From Meghimatium bilineatum (Eukaryota; Mollusca; Gastropoda; Stylommatophora; Philomycidae): a DNA stretch of 64,000 nucleotides. The notes below the pieces were generated by a model, which saw nothing but the letters and a program-made list of their open reading frames with translations, was not told the origin of the DNA and ran no database searches. Each line of letters begins with the position of its first letter. The first letter of the stretch is position 1. The stretch spans positions 63,332,387-63,396,386 of the forward strand of contig CM067298.1 of assembly GCA_034231615.1 (NCBI GenBank), written 5' to 3'. A program made the translations under genes and the position numbers. Shown piece after piece: positions 22,200-33,364 of the stretch.

Positions 22200-24745
22200 A
22201 TTTCTCAGTGTCTTCTTCTCGTTCGGAGTTTGACATGTCTACACAGCAAGTCCTGTTTTCTTAATAAATGCTGCTGTATTTGAAAGCTCCTCAGTGCTCC
22301 CATACATCTTTCTGTGGATATCCATCTCTGTGGCAAGTGTTCTTCCCTTAACTGGTTTAGTGTATTGCAGTCTTGCAAGGATATGCTCAGCAGTCTGTGC
22401 TGCCTGCCCACAAAGGCACAGTGGTGATGGGACCAATCTTAGTCTATTTAAGTGGCTGCTTAATCTGTTGTGTCCTGTTTTGAGGCGGAAGATAATAATC
22501 TGCTCTACTCTGTCAAGATAGTGGTAATTGTCTTTTGGGTGGGCGACTTTCCTGATGGCTGTGATTAGGGTCTTCTTTTCGTGGTAGGTGATTTCTTGGT
22601 CTTTTTGTTCCTGTGTTGCTCCATCCTTTGCCAGTCTGTCTGCCTCTTCATTTCCTGGTATGCCACAGTGGGATGGTATCCACTGTAGTACTACCCTTCT
22701 TTGGATGCTCACTTCTCCCATGGCTTTCTTCAGGTCTGGCAGTTTATCGCTGTCAAGGGCTTGTAGGACAGACATAGCATCAGTAAGAAATACCACCTGC
22801 TGGCATTGGCTTGTTGTGTTTTGAATTATTTCTGCAGCAATGTTTAAAGCCTGTACTTCTGCAGAGTAGTTGGAGCAGAATATTCCAGTGGTGAACATGT
22901 GGATTCATGTTCTTTTTCTGGATATTTTATGTACACGCCAGCACCTCTATTCTTTACTGCTCTGGTTGCTGATCCATCGGTATATACTTGTACCCATGCT
23001 TCTCTGGGGTACATACTCGTATCTTCAATCATGTTTCATACTATTGCTTTCTTTTGAAAATTATTCAGTTCTATCATAGTGTGGTAGTTGTTTATGGTGG
23101 TTCTGATAGTGAGATTTGGGTATTGCTCCCACGGAACTGGAAAAAGTGTTGGTGATATCTCTCTTGTTATGTCTGGTAGTTCATCCTTATATTTTCTGTT
23201 TAGTTTTTTGGATTGGTGTATAAAACTTCTCCTCTTCAGTCTTCCACTGGCTAGGTCACCGTGTCTGGTCCTCATTGGATGTGCTGGCATGCTCTTGTAC
23301 TTTTCTGCATGTACCATGGTCTTAGTGTCTCGCCTGTATGGTAAGGGGGTGATGCCTGTAATTGTTTCCATTTCATTTTTGGGAGAGGTCTTCATGGCAC
23401 CTGTGATAAGGTGAAGTGCTTGATTTTGTACTTTGTTCAGGGCTTGTAGATGGGAGTTGGCTGCTGAAGTTCATGCTGTTGATCCATATTCTAGTACTGG
23501 TCTAATTGCACCAGTATATACCTTCTTCAAAGTTGCCTCATTGCCCCCCCTTCCAGTTTCAATTTCCTCAGGATGGCAAGTTTATTTCTTGCCTTTGCTT
23601 CTATTTTCTCAATGTGAGGCCTCCATGTCAGTCTCTTATCTAGTGTAGTGCCCAAGTACACCGGCTCGTCTTCTGTTAGTATATGTACATTTCCGAGTTT
23701 TATCTCTCCTGCTTTGTCCTTATTTGAGAGTGTGAAGAGTGTTGTTGAAGACTTTTCAGCATTTATCTTTACCATCCATTTATCTGCCCTTGCTGCTATG
23801 GTGTCTGCTGCCTTTTGTATTTTTTTGTTTGCGATCTTTAGATGTTCTTCTACACACCACACCACCAAGTCATCAGCGTACCATTGCAGCTCTTACACCT
23901 TGTGGTAATTCACAAATTATATCATTTATTAAGACAAGAAACAGAGTTGGAGACAATACTGAGTCTTGAGGAACTTTTTTAGGAGAACGTTTTTGCTGTT
24001 GTAATCTTCCATGGTGATTCTTGCTTTCCTATTGTGGTTGAAGGAATGGATCCACTTGCTCATGTTGCCCCTAATTCCGTTTCTTTGCAGCTTTATTATC
24101 AGTCCATCTTTCCAGACCTTGTCGAAAGCTTTTTGAAGATTTATCCACAGAGTGAACACTTTTTTTCTTTTCTTGAAATGCATCTTCTATGATCTGGGAC
24201 AGGAATTGTATTTGGTCATCTGTGCTGTTACACTCTCTAAACCCAGCTTGTTCTGGTAGGATAGCTTCTCTGATTCAAGGTACCACTTTAGTCTTCTGTT
24301 GACCATCCTTTCCATTGTCTTGCAGACACAACTCGTTAGACTTATTTGTCTATAACTGTCGGCCTTCTGTTTGTCCTTGCCTTTTTTAATAATAGGACAC
24401 ATAAACGCTTCTCTCCACAACTGTGGTACATTGCCTGTTTCCCAACTATAGTTGTATATCTGTAATAATTTGTACATTGCTGCCTGTCCTAGGTACCTAA
24501 GCATTTCATTGGTGACACCGTCCGGTCCTGGTGATTTTCTATCCTTTTTTTCCCTATAGATGCCTTTAATTCTTATATTGTGAATAATTTGGACATGACG
24601 TCTGGGCAATTTGTGCTGTTCTTACCATTATTCATTTCTTGACGAATGCTTCGTTGTCTACATGTATTGATGGTAACTGTGCTTTCTATTCAGAAAGATT
24701 CTTCAAGCTTGTCTGCTGCTTGTTTGCCAGAGTGGAATTTACCTT
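22200..24745 (-). pseudogene. RNase H LINE: RT plus RNase H, frameshifted
   Basis: A minus-strand non-LTR element read from 24745 to 22239. Pre-RT sequence (KQAADKLEESF, TINTCRQRSIRQEMNN) leads to SPGPDGVTNEMLRYLG and YRQISLTSCVCKTMERMVN at 24187-24609. Motif A follows at 23929-24183 but reads WINLQKAFDKVW, with Asn where the catalytic Asp should be. The YADDLVVW motif (near 23880) is present only across a one-base frameshift. The thumb region 23527-23868 contains KINAEKS, LGTTLDKRLTWRPHI. RNase H follows at 22239-23032, with its own frameshift. Its order (RT then RNase H, no LTR) fits I-group LINEs. It is inactive because of the frameshifts and the lost Asp. Confidence 0.85.
22239..23032 (-). 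pseudogene. RNase H domain and C-terminal tail of the LINE
   Basis: Two overlapping minus frames. The first (22844-23032) has VQVYTDGSATRAVKNRGAG, supplying the first Asp. The second (22239-22898) has AEVQALNIAAEII (Glu), VVFLTDAMSVLQAL (Asp) and WIPSHCGIPGNEEADRLAKD (His and last Asp). The four acidic positions are all kept, only the frame is broken near 22890. After the domain comes RLKTGHNRL, then CLCGQAAQTAEHIL, a Cys-x2-Cys...His tail typical of such LINEs. Confidence 0.85.
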
Positions 24746-24749
24746 AATC

Positions 24750-25180
24750 TTCCAGCTAATCTTAGAGTGTAGCACCCGATGTTAGGTTATGTGTTAGCCA
24801 TATAGCCTACAGTTGTTGTTGATTGTATTTCGATCGACAGGTACATATTCATAATAACTTGATGATGTATACGTTGAAAGTATTGAATAAAATGGCTAAT
24901 TTTTAGGCATACAGGGTATCGAAATCCCAAATGGTGTTGACTCAAGTTAGATGCCAATAAGTGCCAGCTGATAAGTCTTGATTAAAATCCCAACTAGTGA
25001 TTCTGATTTGTCGAACACTGTGTGTCTATATTTAGTTAGTGTGTTCCTTTCGTGTCACAAACGGTACACAAGCTAGAGGAGTTAATTCTTTACACGTTGC
25101 GGTCTGCTGTCTGTACTTTTAGTTCTTGTATGGACTTTAATTTATCTATTTCAAACGATTATTTCTCCTTCCTTAAGTAT
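24750..25180. other. No feature seen
   Basis: No recognisable element between two minus-strand LINEs. Confidence 0.35.
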
Positions 25181-26440
25181 GGTGCTTTATATGGTAATTT
25201 TGGGTCTTCCTCTTTTCTTTACCCTCAGGTGTCCACATAAGGGATTGCTGATTCAGTCTGTTCTCATCTATTTTAAGAACGTGTCCCATGTATTTCCATC
25301 TCCGATTTCTTATAACATTTGAAACATATTCTTGATGTGTTTTATTTCTTACGTTGCTATTTGTGGCGAAATCGTTCCATTTTTATGTTCAACAATTTTC
25401 GGAGAAATTTGTATTCAAAGCTCTGTAACTTTTGATCCTTTGCCTGTATTGTTTTCCTAGCTTTAACTACCATACATTCCATAAGTGATGGAATAGCACA
25501 GATGTTGAATTTTTTTCTTCCTATGTCTTTACATTTCCAAATGCGTGTTAGTTTAATGAATGTGTTTGCTGCGGTTACTGTGCGTGTATTTCGTTCTTTC
25601 ATTGTGTAACCATCTGCGAACATTCTGCTACACAAGTAAATAAAGGTGGATACTTTTTCAGTATTTGGTTATTTGCTGAGATGTTTTTGATTAATTAGTG
25701 AGTTTCCATGATTTTTTTATTTGGATGTGTTGATCTGGAGCTTAGTCTAAATTGCAAGTATGTATAGCTTGATGGTTGCATCGTGTTTGTTGGTGAGTAG
25801 AGTTCAAGATTGCGATGTCATCTGCAAATCTAAGGTCAGTTAAGATGATGTTCCTGAGTCATCTGTTGCCCTCTTTTCCATCTTGAACGGTTTTACGCAT
25901 GATCCAATCGATAGCGACCACAAACAGCATTGGCGATAATACACATCCTTATTTTATTCCTTTGTCGACAATGGACCAATCTGAATTTCCTGTTTCTGCT
26001 CATACACAACATGTTGCTTCTTGGTAGATGGATTTATGATGTTTATATTTTTTGCTTAAAATTCATAGATCTTAAGAATTGTCCAAAGTGCGGGACGATG
26101 TATGCTGTCTTATATAAAGTATATAATGAAGTATACACTATAGTATAGTATAAAGTGTATTGAATTATATAAAGTTTATTACCAAATGTGACTAAAACTC
26201 AATCGCATTTCCTATAATAGTTCTGAAAGTGAGGATGTGGTCTACACAAGAACGATTAGGACTAAACCCAGCTCGTTCCTCTCTAAGTATTTGATCAACA
26301 GATTTTTCATTCTTCCCATTATGGGGCTACAAAACAATTTTCCTGGGTTCAATAGCAATAAAGGTCTATACTCGGGTGTTACAATTATTCTTTCGTGTGA
26401 AACATATTTCGTAACAATTTTACAGTTACAGCTTAGTGAT
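25180..26440 (-). pseudogene. LINE-I: degraded RT with C-terminal tail
   Basis: On the minus strand, broken frames give REEQAGFSPNRSCVDHIL (RT fingers) near 26290, a RFADDIAI-type motif C near 25820, the thumb and connection at 25357-25635 (EYKFLRKLLNIKMERFRHK), and the tail RRWKYMGHVLKIDENRLNQQ, LMWTPEGKEKRK near 25200. The motif order is right for one element, but the frames change repeatedly. The WTPEGK tail resembles the CTAA-tailed LINE at 19716. Confidence 0.65.
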
Positions 26441-26469
26441 AGTTGGTTGATAACATGAATATAAAAATA

Positions 26470-26516
26470 TGAAAGAGAAAGATAGAGAAAGAGAGGGAGA
26501 GAGAGAGAGAGAGTGG
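26470..26516. repeat. GA-rich microsatellite
   Basis: An imperfect GA run (AGAGAAAGAGAGGGAGAGAG and on). Confidence 0.9.
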
Positions 26517-26519
26517 GGG

Positions 26520-26955
26520 ATGGAGAGCGATCGAAACGAGCATCACTCAAGAAACCAGGACCTAATTCTCCCTGACGACAAGTGAGATGACTAAGTATAC
26601 AAGAAATGCAGGCAGTCATATACATCTGTTGAAACTCTTACTAAATAATCTGTGAAACTATGGTCAATATGGCTAGACAGAAAAAAGCACGATAAACGAT
26701 GAGTACTCTAAAACAGAATGTTATTTGTGAGCGGTTTTTTTCATTAAAAGACGGTTGGAAGAATGCATTGGGATAATTAAGTACATCTGGACATTAGTAG
26801 GATGTATGTACTTCCTTGTATAAAGAAAGCGACTCTTGAAATAACATTAAAGCAACTAAAATTAAGTTTGCTACATAATGTATTTCTGTTGTGCAATTGA
26901 TGAATTGTGATCATTAGAGCAAGATAATATAAGTTCATATTAAAAAAAAAAGAAC
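26520..26955. other. No feature seen
   Basis: AT-rich spacer. Confidence 0.35.
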
Positions 26956-26959
26956 TTTT

Positions 26960-27070
26960 GGAACAGGGTAATAATGTTTTATTAATCACGGGAAATACAC
27001 ATAATAACTCATACTAATCGACGTTTCGACTTAGCATCCTTTATCAAGAACACAATCACAACAATTACCA
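26960..27070 (-). mobile_element. Penelope-like element terminal remnant
   Basis: Plus-strand ATCGACGTTTCGAC, then CCTTTATCAAGAACAC is the complement of the PLE 3' non-coding pattern at 35060-35110 (TCTTGATAAAGGC...AAACGTCGAT). The flanking AATAACTCATAC/CACAACAATTACC also aligns. No GIY-YIG coding sequence is preserved. Confidence 0.6.
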
Positions 27071-27204
27071 TTTGTTATTGTATGATTCAAGTTAGTAGAA
27101 AAAATTCATTACCTTATTTCAATTATTGCCTGCTAGATTTCAGATGCGCTACAGTCAGTAAGTATTACCGTACAAAATTCAGTTTTTTTTAATTCTTATT
27201 CTTT

Positions 27205-27362
27205 TTCAGCTTTCATTCTCAAGCTCCTGCTGGATCTCCCTTGTAGCAGGACCATAGTCCTATTAGATTTCCAGCAGGATATAGTCCAGAGAATGGAAAT
27301 GCGTTGTGTCGTCGTATAATTTTCACGATTGGCCCGACACAACCCTCTTCAGCAGACAGTAT
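27205..27362 (-). mobile_element. SINE-G fragment
   Basis: The minus strand shows the block order TGTCGGGCCAAT, CGACACAACGCATTTCC, ATTCTCTGGAC, ATCCTGCTGGAAATCTAATA, GGAGATCCAGCAGGAG, GAGAATGAAAG. It is the same subtype as the copies at 5925-6090 and 45755-45912. Confidence 0.75.
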
Positions 27363-27769
27363 TTTTTTTTAATTTTAAAAATACAATAGTTTTCTGGAAC
27401 CAAATTCACTCTAAAAAATTAATATAAAGTCAATGAAAATGTGCAAGTAAGTTTGAAAGTCTATAACAGACATATATTTAATGAACTCAACAATGACTCA
27501 ACGAATATAGCCCATTAACCCCCACCCATATCATACAAACACTTGCGTGTGTAGTGTTTGAAATTTTTTAATGACAATATTGGAGTTTAGAATGCATTTA
27601 ACATGCTTTTTGAGTATCTTTTGTGTAAAGTACGATAGCTCATGACTGAAAATGTATGTTTGTTTAGCGAATAGTCAGTTAAATAAATACAATACACATA
27701 CAAATCTATTCGTATTCTTCTGTCTTCTGCGTTCGCTCTCCAAAATCCAACGAGAAATTATTTTGAATG

Positions 27770-28260
27770 TTTTCCGGGAAGAGTGAAATACTTTGAGCTG
27801 CCAGTTTCACAACGGATCTACGTTATTTTACCTTCCGACCCAGCACATCCTATGTTGGCATGTATTTAATTCATGTGGACTTGTCAAGTCTGTGACAGCC
27901 ATTCGATCTGGTTAAAGAAAACGCGCTTCAAAGACACGCTTAAGTCGTCACTGAAACATCTTAAAATTGACATAGACACTTGGGAGAGTCTCGCTCAGAA
28001 TAGAATAGCATGGCGTTACTGCCTTAGAACGGGAGCACTAGCGGCGAAGAGACCAGACAAGATACTGCAGGAGAGAAGCGGACACGTAGAAAAGAAAAAC
28101 ACATCTAAACGTCCCATAGACTCCCTCTACAGCTGTCAATTCTATAGAAGAACATTTTGTTCGCGCATTAGACTTGTTAGTCATTTAAAAACGCATTATT
28201 AACTTTATTATTTTTTATTACTAATTGTTATTATTATTGTGGATTAGTTTTTGGTCATCG
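27770..28260 (+). pseudogene. LINE C-terminal tail with zinc-finger-like end
   Basis: The frame 27873-28202 (109 codons) reads RFKDTLKSSLKHLKIDIDTW, ESLAQNRIAWRYCLRTGA and ends SLYSCQFYRRTF, RIRLVSHLKTHY. This matches a widespread LINE C-terminus that ends in one C2H2 finger (C-x2-C...F...L.SHL.TH). Here the second Cys has become Tyr, so the finger could not bind zinc normally. A second, worse copy lies at 48850-49265. The downstream text (GGTCATCGCCGATTACGACG) is the usual untranslated end of this family. An independent zinc-finger gene is unlikely because the frame starts in mid-domain. Confidence 0.65.
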
Positions 28261-29980
28261 CCGATTACGACGGACGAATATCATGATCATCTGTTGCAGG
28301 CGACGGATATGTATTTAGTCTAAGCCGTGGCGGTATATCACCCACTGTGCCCTTGGCCAAAAAAGTGTCTCTGGGTGGCAGTCTTCGAGGAGACGGAAAT
28401 CAAAGAATTAGGCTTAGTTTGACTACGCCTATCTCGCAGGAGTTGTTCCTCTGTCCTGTCTTGCGTAATTATACGTATTTTCCATATAACAATCGGGTAC
28501 TAAACCTTTTCTCATTTGTGAGCATGATGGTGAACAGCATGCCCAACTAAACATATGCCATACATATACACCATCTTATGCTCGTAGATAGGGAAAGAGT
28601 GATGTTTGGTGTTTGAACACCCACCTCTTCTTCCTTAGAAAATCGGAACATGATATTTAGCACTTGGAAAATGTTCAAAGGAGGGGTAAAAAACAACGCA
28701 AAACAACTATCCCTTATGGATATTTCACAAAAATGTCATTACATTTTCCATGTAAAAGGGAAATTAAAACACGGGAATTCATAAAATGGAATTAAACACG
28801 AAAACCCATAAAGGGAATTTAAAACATGAAAACGCGTGAAAGGGGATTTAACTCTACGTAGCGTATTATAATCGAACTACATGTTACATCTGTGAGTATG
28901 TGGTGTCTTGTAAAAGATTCTTACTTTGTTTTGCTAATTTATTCATTTTCGGTATTTATATCAACATAATGATGTTTCTGATCGGAAATGAAATATGTCC
29001 ACATTATTACTGACATGATTTTGATGAGTTATTATATCAATTTAATAACAATTTAATAACACATGCTCATCTTCGCTTGCGAAGGAGGAAAATCAAATCA
29101 ATTTTGTAAGTTATTGCTAAGTTTTGAACATGTATGCTTTGTGATCATTTTTCATTTTATTTTCTATATATATTTTACACCGATATTATGTTTCGTGAGC
29201 CATGCTATTTTATCTATTTTGGTCGTATTAATTATTGAAATCCAAGCTGGCAATAACTAGCAACATGCATAAGCAGATTTAAACAAATTTGTAAGACAAA
29301 TCTGATAAAAATGTCCGTCGAAGTCTTAGATATACTTTAAAATCTTTGAGAACCGGTTCGATTATTTGGGAATAACAAACATAACACTGTTCAACAATAT
29401 TTTACTTTCTTATATAAGAATAAGTTTGCTTAGGTCAATTTCTAGCACTAATTTCATATTTGAAAATAATTTATCTCTTTCACATCGGGTTCTGAAGATA
29501 TTTGTGAATGTATGTTTTTTTGGGGGAAAACCATTATATGTTCGTTTCATTTATACTACATAACTTTGAAAAATACTATAATTCAAAATAATTCTACTTT
29601 TTAAACTGTTAAAACATGTCTGATATATGTTGCGCTATTTTTCAAACAGTTACTGTATTTTGAAATAATTCTGAGCAAATATGGCTTCTAGAAGTTGTAG
29701 AAAATTCTGCTGATGTGTTCTCTTTTATGTGCGCATATTTCACTGATCGTGTTCACAAGTAAAACTTTGCACTATTTCTAAAGAAAGCACATTCACATTA
29801 TTTATATTAGAAAAGTGATGATGCAAATAAATCTTGGAAGCCAAATATAGTTTGTTCGACTTGTGAAAATAAAAGGGAAGATTGGTTACGTAAAACACCA
29901 CAGCTTTTGTTGATGCCTTTTGGAGTTCCAGTAATATAGCATGAACCGAAAAATCACGGTACTGATTGTTACTTCTGCTT
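28261..29980. other. No feature seen
   Basis: AT-rich sequence with small frames lacking motifs. Nothing recognisable. Confidence 0.4.
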
Positions 29981-30762
29981 GACAAATATCCATGGTTTCA
30001 CTTTTAAAACAATAAAGTATGTGGTTTACTCAAATATTGAATCTATTATTAATAAAAAAAAATTAATTAACCATTCAGAACTTTCAGATATAATACGTGA
30101 TCTCGCTCTTACTACAGGACAAGCGGAATTGCTTGGTTCGCGACTCAAAGAAATGAATATTTTAGCACTCAATACTCCGATATCTGAATGTCGTCATAGA
30201 CACAGATAATGTTTTAAATACTTTTAGGTGGATGATGACATTTGCTATTGTAAAGATGTAAATGGTCTAATGGTGCACCTCAATCATGAACACATAGTCA
30301 ACGAATAGCGACTTTTCATCGACTCTTCCAAAACTAGTGTAAAAGCTGTGCTATTGCATAACGGAAATTTATTTCCATCAATTCTAGTCGCCTGCTCTTT
30401 TAGTATGAAAGAAACGTATGCCAATATGGCTATACGTTTTGCAAAAATAAAGTACAATGACTACCAATGGCGGATTTATGGAGACCTAAAAGTCATTGCT
30501 TTCTCACGGGCATACACACTGGGTATACTGATATTTGTTGCATCCTATGTGAATGGAACAGCCGCAACAGACACAAACATTATGCAAGAAACGTGTGGCT
30601 CATCAGGGATTATGTGCAGTTTGGGCATACAAATGTAAGCCACCAACCATTAGTTAACAACTACATCATCACTTTACCATCGTTACGTGTAAACCTTCGA
30701 TAACAGTTACCATGTTGTTCCGACACGCCGATGTTGTGCTTGAACTAGTTACGGGCACGGCG

Positions 30763-30881
30763 TGAAACATAGGGCGGATCACTTATGGGAATGTCCCACG
30801 TGCTGTGTGGCCAGTTTCTAATCAAGAATCAAGATTACATATAAAGTTAAAGAATTTTGTAAAAGATTTATATAAAACGAG
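30763..30881 (+). repeat. 119-bp direct repeat, left unit
   Basis: It matches 30949-31067 with two differences (T/A near 30814, A/G near 30871), at a 186-bp offset. Its first half (GGGCGGATCACTTATGGGAA, then CCAAGAATC-like text) resembles LINE C-terminal sequence that also lies at 57440-57515 and, inverted, 59300-59360. Its second half is host-element coding sequence (LHIKLKNFVKDL). Confidence 0.9.
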
Positions 30882-30948
30882 TTGTGCCCTGATGTCGACG
30901 TTATTCTGGCAGCATTAGACTCGAAACACCATAGACTCGAATGGCTGT

Positions 30949-31067
30949 TGAAACATAGGGCGGATCACTTATGGGAATGTCCCACGTGCTGTGAGGCCAG
31001 TTTCTAATCAAGAATCAAGATTACATATAAAGTTAAAGAATTTTGTAAAAGATTTAGATAAAACGAG
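30949..31067 (+). repeat. 119-bp direct repeat, right unit
   Basis: Partner of 30763-30881; the 67-bp spacer (30882-30948) is single-copy here. The right unit runs on into KTSEAFTYLREM without a break, so it is the original and the left unit is the duplicate. Confidence 0.9.
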
Positions 31068-31334
31068 CGAAGCTTTCACTTACCTTCGAGAAATGTTTCT
31101 TCAGGTTAGCGATGCAATGATAAAGGAGGGTTTCTTTGATAAGGACCTCCGATTAGGATAATTATTACAGACAAACAATTCGAGAACATGTTATATGGCT
31201 GTGAACGTGGCGCAAAGATGGCGTTCAAATCTATTGTCGCTAACTTTCTGAGAATTAATAAATCTGTCGACTATGTGCTTATTGTCAAGCAAAATATTGT
31301 AAAGAGGTGTATCATTTTATGAAGAGTTCGTAAC

Positions 31335-31885
31335 CAAATTCGAAATTGTCTTCTATCATGCAGCATAAATATTTCGCTGAATGACAATGGTAGAATTGAG
31401 ACTCTTTCAGCGCACCTGTAAATGTGTCGAGGTTCTTAAAACAATATGTCACGTGATGATGCTGTTAATGTAAATTATTCTCCCGAAATAAATTGGAAAG
31501 CTGTTTCAAATTGAGGTCTTGGCACTCAGTTTGCGCCTGATTACGTTCAACTGCAACTTTTTCTATGTCTTAGCAATAGAGTGTACGCGATACACATTAT
31601 CTTGGCATATTAGGGATCCCATTTTCAAGTAAGTATAGTTATATAGAAGTTAGTATTTATGCGGCTGTTTGGTTAGAACGTTGGTCTCACTATCAAGGAA
31701 GGAGGACTATAAATCATAGTAAAGACTGGATTCTTATCTTTTGGATATACAGTTAAAATCACATTCCTTATATGATGTGGTGAATATTATATTAAATTGG
31801 TCTTTTACTATTACAACTAACATCAACACTGCACTGATAAACAGTCAAGCATGCATTGAAGAGAAAATGTATTGTTTTCAATACT
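31335..31885. other. No gene seen; possible tRNA-like remnant
   Basis: At 31660-31730 TATGCGGCTGTTTGGTTAGA and then ACGTTGGTCTCACTATCAAG loosely resembles a tRNA-like A-box arm. No B box follows, so I do not call a SINE. Confidence 0.25.
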
Positions 31886-31889
31886 GAAA

Positions 31890-32985
31890 TTAGTACACAA
31901 ACGTGCGAGAATTATATCAGCAAGGACATTGACAGACAAACCTGCATTAATATCAGTAGGAATTTAGTAGGCGAACGTGCATTACTCATTTCAGGGAGGA
32001 AATTAGTAGACAAACGTGTATGAATAATATCAATAAAGAAATTAGTAGACATAGGTGCACCAATTATATCAATGACGAAATTATTAAACAAACGCGCCCC
32101 GATTATATAAATGAGGAGATTAGTAGACAAACGCGCACCAATTATATAAATGAGGACATTAGTAGACAAACGCGCACCAATTATATAAATGAGGAAATTA
32201 GTAGACAAACGCGCACCAATTATATAAATGAGGAAATTCGTACCCAAACGCGCACCAATTATATCAATTAGGAAATTAGTAGACAAACGCGCACCAATTA
32301 TATAAATGAGGACATTAGTAGACAAACGCGCACCAATTATATAAATGAGGAAATTCGTACCCAAACGCGCACCAATTATATCAATGAGGAAATTAGTAGA
32401 CAAACGCGCACCAATTATATAAATGAGGAAATTCGTACCCAAACGCGCACCAATTATATCAATGAGGAAATTAGTAGACAAACGCGCACCAATTATATAA
32501 ATGAGGAAATTCTTACCCAAACGCGCACCAATTATATCATTGAGGAAATTATTAAACAAACGCGCCCCGATTATATAAATGAGGACATTAGTAGACAAAC
32601 GCGCACCAATTATATCCATGAGGAAATTAGTAGACAAACGCGAGCAATTATATCAATGAGGAAATTCGTACCCAAACGCGCACCAATTATATCAATGAGG
32701 AAATTAGTAGACAAACGCGCACCAATTATATCAATGAGGAAATTAGTAGACAAACGCGCACCAATTATATGAATGAGGAAATTAGTAGACATGGATACAT
32801 GAATAACATCTGCGAGAAAATTAGTAAACAGACTTGCATGAATAATATCGGCAACAAAATTAGTAGACACCTGTACATATATTACATCGACAAGAAAATT
32901 ATTAAACAAGCGTGCATCAATCATAGCAGTGATAAAATTAGTTAAACTTGCATTAATAATATCAGTGAGGAAATTAATAATATTA
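31890..32985. repeat. 39-bp minisatellite, subtype alpha
   Basis: A 39-bp unit with core GAGGAAATTAGTAGACAAAC followed by GCGCACCAATTATATAAAT. Between about 32227 and 32520 two variants alternate (AATTAGTAGAC and AATTCGTACCC), making a 78-bp higher-order unit. Copies diverge toward both edges. Because 39 is a multiple of three, long open frames appear on both strands; these are products of the periodicity. Confidence 0.95.
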
Positions 32986-32994
32986 GTGAACAAC

Positions 32995-33355
32995 AAAACA
33001 GAAAAGACAACTGGTTACAACCGAGATGAGATGTCTGAGAAATGTCATAGAAGTGATAAGAAGACCCAGAATTAGAAGCGAGGTCATACGAGAAAGAATG
33101 GGTGTCATTTCAATTCTAAAATACATACAAAATCAACAAATGCAATGGCTTGGTCATTTGGAAATAATATTCGTGTGATTTATTAGTTTATATATCATAT
33201 ATGAAGAGAGGAGAAACAAAAAGAAGAGCCAGGGGTAGACCTAGAGTACGCTAGATCGGCAACATCAAAGAGACATTACACGAACACCAAATGTCATTAT
33301 CCGAAGCTGCCAGAAAAGCGAGAACAAGAACATTTATCTCCCTCTAAAAAAGGAA
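32995..33355 (+). mobile_element. LINE-G-like 3' tail inside the 39-bp array
   Basis: Plus-strand frames read EMRCLRNVIEVIRRPRIRSE, VIRERMGVISILKYIQNQQM, QWLGHL, then after a frameshift an RGRPR-type block near 33230. This is a LINE RT C-terminal tail, 5'-truncated. The array resumes at about 33365. The flanking array bases GTGAG.AAATTA occur on both sides, but since they are part of the repeat they do not prove a target duplication. Confidence 0.65.
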
Positions 33356-33364
33356 GGAAAGAAG

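Larger units (their letters stand above)
29985..31330 (+). pseudogene. Remnant of an unnamed protein family repeated in animal genomes
   Basis: Broken frames give, in order: SELSDIIRDLALTTGQAELL and GSRLKEMN (30050-30170), WRLFIDSSKTSVKAVLLHNG (30300-30370), MKETYANMAIRFAKIKYNDY (30405-30470), WRIYGDLKVIAF (30470-30505), a Cys pair as CCILCEWNSRNRHKHY (30535-30590), NVSHQPLVNNYIITLPSLRV (30630-30690), KNFVKDLDKTSEAFTYLREM (31038-31095) and a FKSIVANFL block (31223-31250). From memory, this order matches multi-copy uncharacterised proteins seen in arthropod, cnidarian and mollusc gene sets. I cannot name a function or transposon class. The copy is broken by stops and by an inserted LINE fragment that was duplicated. 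Confidence 0.6.

Noticed and set aside
28347..28550. Possible short gene downstream of the zinc-finger LINE tail
   Set aside because: No motif, and it lies in what looks like untranslated LINE 3' sequence and spacer.
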